Assembly (NCBI RefSeq): GCF_018492665.1
Contig: NZ_JAFVME010000012.1
Coordinates: 228,016 to 292,015 of the forward strand
Origin: Pedobacter sp. B4-66
GTDB lineage: Bacteria > Bacteroidota > Bacteroidia > Sphingobacteriales > Sphingobacteriaceae
DNA: 64,000 nt
Direction of reading: 5' to 3'
Shown here: piece after piece, positions 46,333-58,100 of the stretch
Layout: each line of letters begins with the position of its first letter
Position numbering within the stretch: position 1 is the first letter of the stretch
Program-made: the position numbers and the translations under genes
Notes under the pieces: model-generated
Told to the model about the DNA's origin: nothing
Seen by the model: only the letters and a program-made list of their open reading frames with translations
The model's database searches: none

Positions 46333-48859
46333 ATTTCTTTGTTTCGTTTGGTAATGAAAATAAACGATTGGATATATTATTATCTTCCATAAAACAAAGA
46401 CGTTCGTATTTAAACTCGTTTACTTTTATGGGATCTTTCATAGCAGTAAAAATTTCTATGATTAAATTATAAACGGCAAGACAATCTAGGTTTAGGTGAT
46501 TTCTCTTAAATAAATCAAGACACTCATTACTATAGGTATAAGCCATAGTGTATTCTTTTCTATTTTTTGATTGATAGGCTTGAACTAGTTTAATAATTGA
46601 TTCAGTATATTTTGTGATTTTAAATCTTGATTTGTTGTCCGCAAAGGAAATAAGAATATTCTCTAGTCTTTCTGTTTTTTTATCTGGATCGGTCTTAGAA
46701 CTGATAAGTGCATAAATACTCATTAAAAAAACCGATAGAGGAGCTCGTTTTGAAAGCGCTTTTACATGATGAGCCGAAATTGAATTAATAAGATGTATTG
46801 TGTTCTTTTTGTCCTCTGAGAATTGATTTAAAATGATGATAAGAAAATAGGAAACAGCCTGCTGAGGAGTAAGATCATTAGGATCTTGCATCAATATTAA
46901 AGCCTCAATATCATTAAATATCAATTCCTCGTCTGAATGTATATTCAAGATTTTAGAATGAATTAATGAAATGATTTGATCTGGCGCTACTAGCCATTTT
47001 GTACTTTTAAATTGAGTTAGTATTTCAATTCTTTCCTTAATTAGCGCTGTATCTAGACTTAAAATATCGAAAAAGGCTAAGAGCGAGTGATAAATCATTA
47101 GATTTTCATTCGTATCAGTTACTGTAATAAGTACTGTTATGGCTTCTTTATAACAAGAATCTATGAAGTCGAAATTAATCAATTCTTTAATTATGGCATC
47201 GTGGAGTTTATGCTCTCTCAATAATTTGATTGTTTCAGGACTGTATTTATTGCGGTATTCTAAATTCTCCGCTATGAATAGAATTAAGTAATTTTTTTCG
47301 TAATTATTTAGTTCAAGATTGAATATGTTATTTAAAGATTTAAAATCACCAATTCTTATAATAAACCTAATTGTCCACTGTAAAAGTTGAAATTTGGCAT
47401 TAGTGTTCTTGTATTCTTCTTTGATATAATCAAAGAAAGAGCTGTCTACCTTTAGATGGAATTTTTCTAAAAGCTCAATGAACAAGAAATATTCAAAAAT
47501 ATGGGGGTGAATGAAACGAACAAACTCACGAGGGTGAAATTCCTGCTGGCTTTTCTCTTCCATAAGTATTCCTTCAGATAGAAGCTCCATATATGCATTT
47601 TTAAATGCCAATAGTTCACTAATAAGATCGTCTTTTGGTACTGAATTGCCCTTTTTTCCATAATTAGTTAGCTGAATTATCTTCTTTAAGAAGAGGATCT
47701 TTTCAGTGTAATAATTAGATCTATATATCTTGTCCTGAATGAAACGAGATATTAGCTCATAGAAGGTAATATTAGTAGAATAATTGAAATGAGGGTCTTC
47801 TTCTTTTAGCTGATAATACAGCTGAATATGGAATGGGAATTTTAATTGAGCTTTAAGTTTTGTGTTTATTGTATTCGACTCAATTTTATTGATTTTTGTT
47901 AGAATTAAATCGACTTCTTTTTCTGTAAGTGGAGGAACATTGGATACGTCATTAGCATTAAAGTAATTTCCAGGAAACCACTTAGTTTTCAAGAACGCGG
48001 AATGTCTTATCCGGTCATAAAATTTGATCCAGGTTGTGGATCTCATACTCATTACCAATTTAATAGATTCGGTATCTTCAATATTACATATGAAATTTAT
48101 AATGCTTTCGAATAGTTGTTTTTTAAGATCACCTTTTACAATTAATTCCGAAAAACCATCAAGAAAGATAATGAATTTACCTCCTGATGCATTATAGTTT
48201 TGCTTTATATAGTTAATTAAACTATCCTTAGGGTGGATGCCTAATTGGAGCTTCAATTGATCCTCAAAATTTAGTATTGAATTGTCTTTATTGAAGAAAC
48301 TATAAGCTGTTATGAATAGGAGCGTAGAGTCTTTATATTCTGGTGTATTACTATTAAGAAATTTTTCTGCCAAATGACTAAGTAGAATAGTTCTTCCATA
48401 GCCAGGCTGAGAAATGAAACAGGTGAAGCTATAATTATTCTTAAAGAAATCTTCAAAATCATGTTCGGCAAATTTTCTGCCTATAGTCAGATCATATGGC
48501 ATGCCCGATCGATTCCTCACACTTTTGAGTGTAAAGTCAGTTACTTTTGATGCTTTATCATGAATCTCTTTCCAACTACGAAGAGAAGTTTGCTTGCTTA
48601 AGTTTACTTGAATACTTCCGTTTTCAGGATATTCTTCATTAACATATTCTGATAATGTGGTTAACGTAAACTTAGAGAAGTTATGCTTAACCATAGCGAA
48701 GCCAAATAATCTCTTGATCGTTGTTTCACTAACATTCTTGTTCAATGTCTTACTGATCTCAATGGAAATTCTTTTGCAATCTGCAGGTGTAATGGTTCGA
48801 ATTCCTGTTTTGGATAGAATTAAGCTTTTGAGTTCGTTTAAGATAAATGTTTCATCCAT
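46328..48859 (-). CDS. STAND/NACHT-like NTPase with N-terminal HTH-like domain; function unknown
   Basis: Seen: 843 residues, no signal peptide. Residues 1-75 match a Bacteroidota-specific helical domain (NVSETTIKRLFGF, FTLTTLSEYV) that looks like a helix-turn-helix. Residues 120-340 form a NACHT-type ATPase: Walker A region SQPGYGRT (150-157) with Arg156 where Lys is expected, Walker B KFIIFLDGFSEL (228-239) with the NACHT-style D-G-F-S-E, and sensor segment LVMSMRST. A predicted winged-helix and helical region and a TPR-like helical C-terminus follow (about 480-843). STAND proteins act as oligomerising switches in regulation or anti-phage defence. No effector domain or phage-defence neighbour is visible, so regulation is as likely. 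Divergent from the giant surface-protein gene. Confidence 0.75.
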   Translation of the reverse strand: MDETFILNELKSLILSKTGIRTITPADCKRISIEISKTLNKNVSETTIKRLFGFAMVKHNFSKFTLTTLSEYVNEEYPENGSIQVNLSKQTSLRSWKEIHDKASKVTDFTLKSVRNRSGMPYDLTIGRKFAEHDFEDFFKNNYSFTCFISQPGYGRTILLSHLAEKFLNSNTPEYKDSTLLFITAYSFFNKDNSILNFEDQLKLQLGIHPKDSLINYIKQNYNASGGKFIIFLDGFSELIVKGDLKKQLFESIINFICNIEDTESIKLVMSMRSTTWIKFYDRIRHSAFLKTKWFPGNYFNANDVSNVPPLTEKEVDLILTKINKIESNTINTKLKAQLKFPFHIQLYYQLKEEDPHFNYSTNITFYELISRFIQDKIYRSNYYTEKILFLKKIIQLTNYGKKGNSVPKDDLISELLAFKNAYMELLSEGILMEEKSQQEFHPREFVRFIHPHIFEYFLFIELLEKFHLKVDSSFFDYIKEEYKNTNAKFQLLQWTIRFIIRIGDFKSLNNIFNLELNNYEKNYLILFIAENLEYRNKYSPETIKLLREHKLHDAIIKELINFDFIDSCYKEAITVLITVTDTNENLMIYHSLLAFFDILSLDTALIKERIEILTQFKSTKWLVAPDQIISLIHSKILNIHSDEELIFNDIEALILMQDPNDLTPQQAVSYFLIIILNQFSEDKKNTIHLINSISAHHVKALSKRAPLSVFLMSIYALISSKTDPDKKTERLENILISFADNKSRFKITKYTESIIKLVQAYQSKNRKEYTMAYTYSNECLDLFKRNHLNLDCLAVYNLIIEIFTAMKDPIKVNEFKYERLCFMEDNNISNRLFSLPNETKKF

Positions 48860-48945
48860 ACATTGTAATTGAGCGTCAAATTCTTGAACGTAACGAATAT
48901 AAAGCTTTATGTAGGAATAGTGAATATTTCGTGAGTGGATAAAAA

Positions 48946-49081
48946 ATGAACGTTAATGAATTAATTTCTTAATGTGCTGTTTTTCAGTTAATTGTGATTT
49001 GTATTGATTGTTGGGTCGAATTTTTTATCCAAAAATGAACAAAATGAACGGTTAATGAGGGTTTTTATGGTCTAAATGAAC
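48946..49081. promoter_or_regulatory. Repeated ATGAAC-type motifs in the divergent regulatory region
   Basis: Seen: AAAAATGAACGTTAATGA at 48943-48959 and AAAATGAACGGTTAATGA at 49041-49058 are near-identical direct repeats 98 bases apart (one inserted G). Extra ATGAAC copies are at 49035-49040 and 49076-49081. The 298-base gap between the two divergent genes holds no gene. The repeats could be operators for the HTH-like N-terminus of the STAND-like protein or another regulator; that is inference. Confidence 0.45.
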
Positions 49082-49157
49082 AATTCGAACGCGGCTTGCG
49101 ATCTAATCTATGATTAAAATTGTACCACGTTAATTAGATAATCTCAATCCCTCTCCT

Positions 49158-52100
49158 ATGAAATGGACATCTACCCTGCCAGGAAATCTTAAAAAGTCTA
49201 TTCTTGTTCTTATAAGTATTATAACCATAACGTTATTAAATACTAAATCGTATGCTCAAGCTAAAGAGCGCGTTTATGCTACAACACAAGTTAGTAAAAC
49301 TAGCCCAATAACTTGTCTTATCTGCGGTATTTCCGGTCAAGGAAACGCGGTAGATGGAGATGTTAATACTGCATCCACTATTTCCGTTACTACAAGTTTG
49401 CTTGGTGGAAATGCTTATCAGGAACTTGTATTCCCTGGAGCTAAACTTAGTGGTAGTACTGGTTCTGTTGTTAAGGTTTCAGTAAGCTCGGTTTTAGATG
49501 TGGATCTTCTAGGAGAAATTGTTGTTCAAGCTTATAACGGAGCAACTCCGGTAGGCTCTAAGATCGATATTAATTCAGGCTTATTAAAACTATTAGCTAG
49601 CGGAAATCAATCAGAAGTTTTTGTCCCTGGGCCTGGTGGAGCTTATGATCGTTTAAGGGTCACCATAGGTGGTGGTCTATTGAAAGTCTCTGCTGCGAGT
49701 ATAAATGTTTATCATGCTTACTATTTGAAAGATGCCACCTCTAATGTTTGTGATGTTCCTGTTGAAGAGCTTCATGGTATTAGTGGGAGTGTGGTCGCTT
49801 TAGGAGCAGTAGTAAATCCTGGAAATGCTATTGATGGAAATGAGACTACCGCATCTGTTTTAACTGCTACAGCTGGTTTAGCTGGATATACTCAACAAAC
49901 CATAGTTTTTTTAGGCGGATCTGTTGTTGGTGACTCTGTTCGTATGGTTGTATCAACACCAGCGGCACTGCTCGAAGCTCAGCTTTTAAGTTCTATTGAA
50001 ATTCAAACTTTTAATGGGAATGTTCCTGGTGCTACAGTAGGTGGTTCAGGGGGGCTTTTAAATTTGAGATTACTTAGTGCAGGAGGAAATAAGGCTGTTA
50101 TTACTTTTGCTCCTACAACACAGTTCGACAGGGTTCAACTTAGAATTGGAGGAGTATTAAGTGTTTTGTCTTCTATTAACCTGCATGAAGTTAGTAGGGT
50201 GATGCCTACTACAACAGAAATTAATGGTACAATTTCAAAACTAGCAACAGTTTGTCTTGGTGAGCCGGTAGTTCTAAAAATAAATAATCCCCAATTGGGA
50301 GCAACTTATACATGGTATACCCAAGCCTCTGGTGGTACGGGTACTAATGGTACAAGCTTTACTCCATCGAGTTTGGTAGCTGGGGTTAATAAATTTTATG
50401 TAGAAGCCAAACGAACAGGGTGTAGTAATACTTCACCTCTTGCAGAAGTAATAATTAATGTAAATGATCCTGTTCTGCCTAGTGTTGTTGCGCCTTTGCC
50501 TATATGTAATGGAACAACGGCTACTTTGCAAGTCACTTCTCCGGTTTCAGGTCAAACATATCGTTGGTATGAGAATTCCACTGGCGGAGCAGTTTTGTTC
50601 ACAGGGACTACCTATAATACTTCAATACTAACAGCTAATAAAACTTATTTTGTTGAATCGGTATTGGGTAATTGTGCCAGTGCGAGAGTAGCGGTAAATG
50701 TCGTTGTAAATTCTGCACCGAGTTTAGCTACTATAACAACAAATAATGAAGTTATTAGTTCAGGTCAATCAACTATACTTCGTGCTACGGCTGATGCTGG
50801 TAATACCATTAAATGGTATGCAGCTTCCTCAGGTGGTGTAGCATTGGCAACGGGAGCAAACTATACTACTCCTGTATTAACAGCCACCACTATATATTAT
50901 GTTGAAACAGTAAATGGATCAGGATGTCTAAGCTCATCAAGAGTCCCTGTTACAGTTACAGTAATACCAGTAACTACGGGACTTGCTTGTAATGCTGCAA
51001 CAACTCAGCAAAGTGGAATTGATGGAATTTGCTTATTGTGCGGAATTTCCGATCCGGGAGCTTCCACTGATGCAAATCTTACCAATTCAACAGGTATTAA
51101 CCTGGCTGTTGGCGTAGGTGCAACAGGATATCAGCGTTTAATTTTCGCGAACAAAGGAGTTGCTACAGATAGCATCCGTTTAGATCTTGGTATTCCAGGT
51201 GGTCTGGCAGATGTAGGGTTGCTTAGTTCAGCTACCGTTACTGTTTTTGATGGTACTGATGTAGTGAGCACTTATCCATTAAACTCATCACTTTTAAACT
51301 TGGTGTTGTTAAGTGGAAACAGAGTTAACGTAACGGTTCCTGCGGGTGGTGTTTACGACCGTGTCGAGATTCGTTTCGGTGGTGTGCTGACTGCGTTAAC
51401 TACTTATAATGTTTACGGTGCAACCATCATTTATCCAAATCCAACTGTAGCTGCAACTGGTCAGGCAATTTGTTCAGGTAGTACCACTACTTTAACTGCT
51501 ACTGCTAATGGAGGTACTACTTTGAAATGGTATGCTACTGCGACTAGTGGTACAGCTTTGGCTACAGGAAATACTTTTACAACTCCAGCATTAACTGCCA
51601 GCACTACCTATTATATAGAAGTCGCTAAAGGAACTTGTGCAAATGCACAACGTGTTCCTGTATTGGTTACTGTTAACCCTGCTGTCACTTTTGCAACAAC
51701 TACATTAGCTAATGCAACTGTAAATTCAGTTTATTCAAAACAGATTACTGCAGCAACAGGAGGTACTCCAGCGTTTACTTATGCACTTGCTTCAGGTAGT
51801 ACACTTCCGGCAGGTCTAAGTTTATCGGCAACAGGAGTGATCAGCGGAACACCAACAGCTATCGGTGATTTCACTTTCTCTATTATCGCTACTGATAGCA
51901 AAGGCTGTAATGCAACTGCTGCTTATGCTTTAAAAGTAACGGCTGCTTTAGCATTGGCAGATGCAATACTTCCAAACGGAACGGTTGGTACAGCTTATCC
52001 TCCGCAAACTATTCCTGCTGCAACAGGCGGTACAGGTCCTTATGTTTATACGGCTATTAATCTGCCGCCGGGATTAACCTTTACTCCAGGAACGCGTGTT

Positions 52101-55100
52101 ATTTCAGGTACACCTACTCAAGCAGGAACGTTCACTGTTCCGGTTAAAGTAACCGATGCCAATGGAAATACCGTAACAAAAGATTACACTATTATTGTAA
52201 GAGATCCACTGGTATTACCGACAGCTGTTTTGGCTGATGGTACAGTAGGTACATTATATCCAACACAGATTATTCCATCTGCTACCGGTGGTCAAGATCC
52301 TTATACCTATGCGGCAACAGGTCTGCCTGCAGGATTGACCTTTGATCCGGCTACAAATAAAATTGATGGAACTCCAACTACTTCAGGAACTTTTACTATT
52401 CCGGTAACAGTAACTGATGCAGATGGCAAAACTAAAACAACTAACTATACGATTAAAGTAGTTGATCCATTAGCACTGGCACCAAAAGTACTTGCTGATG
52501 GTAACGTGGGTGTTGTTTATGCTACCCAAACTATTCCTGCTGCAACAGGCGGAACAGGACCTTATACTTATACTGCAACTAACCTACCTGCAGGATTGAC
52601 TTTTGATATCGCTACCCGCGAAATCAAAGGAACACCTACTGCATCAGGAATGAAAAATGTAAGTGTAACCGCTAAAGATGCTACTGGAAAAACAGTAACC
52701 CAGACTTATTCAATTAAGGTAAACGGGATATTGGTACTTCCGGGTGCAACTTTACCAAACGGATTGGTGGGGACAGCTTATCCGGAACAAACCTTACCTG
52801 CAGTAAGCGGTGGTACATCACCATACACTTATGCAGTAACAGGTGTTCCAGCAGGATTGACTTTTGATCCAATAACTCGTAAAATCAGTGGTACTCCAAC
52901 AACAGGAGGGAGCTTTACTATAAAATTAACAGCTACCGACAATGCCGGTATTTCAACCAGCACTGATTATGCCTTATTGGTAAATGTAGGTCAGCCAGTA
53001 GCTGCTGGTGTTACTACCTGTCATGGAACAGCTGGAACCTTAACGGTAAGCAACACCTTGCCGGGTGTAACTTATAACTGGTATGCAGCAACTGGAAACA
53101 CTTCAATTGCTTCGGGTTCAAGCTTCACTACTCCGGCATTAACCGCCACTACTACTTATTATGTAGAAGCAGTTTCAGGAACAGCAGTAAGCAGCCGTAC
53201 AGCAGTTACAGTAACTATTAATCCTGCTCCGGCCTTGGCTTCGATTCTGACTGCCAATGAAAATATCAGCTCAGGACAAACAGCAACACTTCGTGCAAGC
53301 ACAACTGAAGCTGGTAGTACGATTAAATGGTATGCAGCTGCAACAGGTGGGGCAGCTGTATCAACAGGAACAAACTTTACTACTCCTGTATTAACAGTTA
53401 CTACTACTTATTATGTAGGAACAGAAAGTGCACAGGGATGTGCAAGCACACTCAGAGTTCCGGTTACTGTTACAGTAACAAGCGGACCTGTAAATCCAAA
53501 CTGTAATGCTGCAACAACTCAGCAAAGTGGAATTGATGGACTTTGTTTATTGTGCGGAATCTCTGACGCAGGAGCTTCTACAGATGCAAACGCAAATAAC
53601 TTTACAGGCATTAATTTGGCTGTTGGAGTAGGTGCATCAGGATATCAACGCTTAATTTTTGCTAATCAAGGATCAGCAGCAGATAGCATCCGTTTAGATC
53701 TTGGTATTCCAACTGGTCTGGCAGATGTAGGGGTATTAAGTTCAACTACAGTTACAGTATTTAACGGTACTAATGTAGTGAGTACTTATCCATTAAACTC
53801 ATCACTTTTAAACCTTGTATTGTTAACTGGAAGCAGAGTTAATGTAACCGTTCCTGCGGGTGGCGTTTACGACCGTGTTGAAATTCGTTTCGGTGGAGTC
53901 GTGACAGCATTAACTACCTATAACGTTTATGGTGCAACCGTTATTTATCCAAATCCAACTGTAGCTGCAACTGGTCAGGCAATCTGTTCAGGTAGCACCA
54001 CTACTTTAACTGCTACTGCTAATGGTGGTACTACCTTGAGATGGTATGCTTCTGCGACCAGTGGTACAGCTTTGGCTACAGGAAATACTTTTACAACTCC
54101 GGCGTTAACTGCCAATACTACTTATTATATCGAAGTCGCTAAAGGAAGCTGTGCAAATGTACAACGTGTTCCTGTATTGGTTACTGTAAATCCAGCCATT
54201 ACTTTTGCAACAACTACATTAGCTAATGCAACTGTAAATTCAGCTTATTCAAAACAGATTACTGCAGCAACAGGAGGTACTCCAGCATTTACTTATACAG
54301 TTGCTTCTGGCAGTACACTTCCAGCAGGTCTGAGTTTATCAGCAACAGGAGCAATCAGCGGAACACCAACAGCTTTAGGTGATTTCACTTTCTCTATTAT
54401 CGCTACTGATAGCAAAGGCTGTAATGCAACTGCTGCTTATGCTTTAAAAGTAACTGCTGCTTTAGCATTGGCAGATGCAATACTTCCAAACGGAACGGTT
54501 GGTACAGCTTATCCTCCGCAAACTCTTCCTGCTGCAACAGGTGGTACAGGTCCATATGTTTATGTAGCTACTAACCTTCCCCCGGGATTAACCTTTACTC
54601 CTGGAACGCGTGTTATTTCAGGTACACCTACTCAAGCAGGAACGTTCACTGTTCCGGTTAAAGTAACTGATGCGAACGGAAATACAGTAACAAATGATTA
54701 CACCATTATTGTAAGGGATCCACTGTTATTACCGACAGCTGTTTTGGCTGATGGTACAGTAGGTACATTATATCCAACACAAATTATTCCATCTGCTACC
54801 GGTGGTCAAGGTCCTTATACCTATGCTGCAACGGGTGTTCCGGCAGGATTAACCTTTGATCCGACGACCCGTCAGATCAAAGGTACGCCTACCGCTTCAG
54901 GAACCTTTACTATTCCGGTAACAGTAACTGATGCAGATGGTAAAAAAGTAACAACTAACTATACGATTAAAGTAGTTGATCCATTAGCACTGGCACCAAA
55001 AGTACTTGCTGATGGTAACGTGGGTGTTGTTTATGCAACACAGACTATTCCTGCTGCAACAGGCGGAACAGGTCCTTATACTTATACTGCAACTAACCTG

Positions 55101-58100
55101 CCTGCAGGATTGACTTTTGATATCGCTACCCGCGAAATCAAAGGCACTCCGACAGCTTCAGGAACAAGTAGTGTAAGTGTAACTGCTAAAGATGCTGCGG
55201 GCAGAACAGTAACCCAGACTTATTCAATTAAAGTAAACGGGATATTGGTACTTCCAGGTGCAACTTTACCAAACGGATTGGTGGGGACAGCTTATCCGGA
55301 ACAAACCTTACCTGCAGTAAGCGGTGGTACATCACCATACACTTATGCAGCAACAGGTGTTCCAGCAGGATTGACTTTTGATCCAATAACTCGTAAAATC
55401 AGTGGTACCCCAACATTAGGTGGAAGCTTTACTATAAAATTAACAGCTACCGACAATGCCGGTATTTCAACCAGCACCGATTATGCCTTATTGGTAAATG
55501 TAGGTCAGCCCGTAGTTGCAGGTGTTACTACTTGTAATGGAACAACTGGAACCTTAACGGTAAGTAACACCTTGCCGGGTGTAACTTATAACTGGTATGC
55601 AGCAACTGGAAACACTTCAATTGCTTCGGGTTCAAGTTTCACTACTCCGGCATTAACCGCCACTACTACTTATTATGTAGAAGCAGTTTCAGGAACAGCA
55701 GTAAGCAGCCGTACAGCAGTTACTGTAACTATTAATCCTGCTCCGGCTTTAGCTTCAATCCTGACTGCCAATGAAAATATCAGTTCAGGACAAACAGCAA
55801 CACTTCGTGCAAGCACAACTGAAGCTGGTAGTACGATCAAATGGTATGCAGCTGCAACAGGTGGGGCAGCACTTGCAACAGGAGCAAACTTTACTACTCC
55901 TGTATTAACAGCTACCACTACTTATTATGTAGGAACAGAAAGTGCACAGGGATGTGCAAGCACAAGCAGAGTTCCAGTTACTGTAACAGTAACAAGCGGA
56001 CCTGTAAATCCAAATTGTAACGCTGCAACAACTCAGCAAAGTGGAATAGACGGACTTTGTTTATTGTGCGGAATCTCTGACGCAGGAGCTTCTACAGATG
56101 CAAACGCAAATAACTTTACTGGTATTCACTTAGCTGTTGGAGTAGGTGCTCAAGGTTACCAGAAATTGATCTTTGGTAAAACTGGATCTGCAACAGATAG
56201 TATCCGTTTAGACCTTGGTATTCCAACAGGTTTGGCAGATGTAGGCGTATTGGCAGGTACTACGGTTACTGTATTTAATGGTACCACTGTTGTGAGCACT
56301 TATCCACTAAACTCATCACTTTTAAACCTTGTATTGTTAAGTGGAAGTAGAGTTAACGTAACAGTTCCGGCAGGTGGTGTTTACGACCGTGTCGAGATCC
56401 GTTTCGGAGCTTTAATCACAGCATTAACTACTTATAATGTTTATGGTGCAACTATCATTTATCCAAATCCAACTGTAGCTGCCACAGGTCAAACAATCTG
56501 TTCAGGTAGCACTACTACTTTAACTGCTACTGCTAATGGAGGTACTACTTTAAAATGGTATGCTTCTGCGACTAGCGGAACAGTTTTAGCTACAGGAAAT
56601 ACTTTCACAACTCCGGCACTAACAGCTACCACTACTTATTATATTGAAGTGAGTAAAGATGGTTGTGCAAATGTTGAACGTATCCCGGTAACTGTAACAG
56701 TGACCACTACTCCATCAAATCCTACAGTAGCTACGGTTGCTCCGATTTGTTCAGGATCAGCGGCAATACTTGCAATTACTGCACCAGTAAACGGTATAAC
56801 ATATAAATGGTATGCAGCTGTGAATGGTGGAGCATCATTATTCACAGGCTCAAGCTTTACTACTCCTGTATTAACAGCTTCAACTACTTATTATGTAGAA
56901 GCATCAGCGGGTAACTGTACAAGTGTAACACGTACTGCGGTTGCAGTAACGGTAAATACTTTGCCAGCTCTTGCGACGGTTACAACTAATAATTCAACCA
57001 TTAGCGCAGGACAAACTGCAACATTAGCCGCAACTGCTCCAGCAGGTATAACTATCAAATGGTATAGTGCACCTACAGGTGGAGTAGCATTGGCTCAGGG
57101 TACATCATATACAACTGCACCGTTATCTGCTACCACTACTTACTATGTGGAAACATCTAATGCTTCAGGTTGTGTAAGTGCAACTAGAGTTCCTGTTACT
57201 GTAACGGTATTGGGCGGACCAGTTAACCCTAATTGTAATGCTGCAAATAGTCAGCAAAGTGGAATTGAAGGCATTTGCGTATTATGTACAATTCAGAATG
57301 CTGGTAATTCAATTGATAACAACTTTACAAACTTCACCACAATCTCTCTACCTGTAGGAGTTGGTGGTTCAGGATATCAACGTCTAATTTTTGGTAGCCC
57401 GGGTGTGGCTACTGATAGCATCCGTCTGGATCTTGAAACTCCGGGTGGTCTTGCTGATGTAACTCTATTGGGTGGCATCAAAGTAACAGTAATGAACGGA
57501 TCATCTGTGGTTAAAACTTATAACCTTCAGTCGTCATTACTTAATTTAACATTATTAAGCGGTAAACGCTTTACTGCAACTTTACCGGCAGGTGGCGTTT
57601 ATGACAGGGTAGAAGTAAGAGCTGAAGGTCTAGCTAACGTTTTAGTAAACCTTAATATCTACGGTGCTACAATTGTTTACCCTAATCCAACTGTTTCAGC
57701 CGCAGGTCAAACGATCTGTTCTGGAAGCGCAACTGTACTTTCTGCTGCTGCAAACGGTGGTACAACTTTAAGATGGTATAGCGCTGCTACCAATGGAACA
57801 TTATTACATACAGGTGAGAACTTCACTACACCAGTATTAACCGCAACAACAACTTATTATATAGAAGTAAGTAAAGGTAGTTGTGCTAATGTTACTCGTG
57901 TTCCGGTTACTGTTAAAGTAACTACAGCACCAGGTCTTCCAACTGTTGCTGCCGTAGCTCCTGTTTGTTCAGGTTCTACTGCTGTGATTTCAGTAACTGC
58001 TCCAGTAGCGGGTACTGATTACAATTGGTACACAACTGCAACCGGTGGTACTGCTATATTTACCGGATCAACATTTACTACCCCTGTATTAACTTCAGGT

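Noticed and set aside
46328..48859. Calling the STAND-like gene an anti-phage defence gene
   Set aside because: No effector domain, nuclease, reverse transcriptase, toxin-antitoxin or mobile element is visible next to it; regulation of neighbours is equally plausible.
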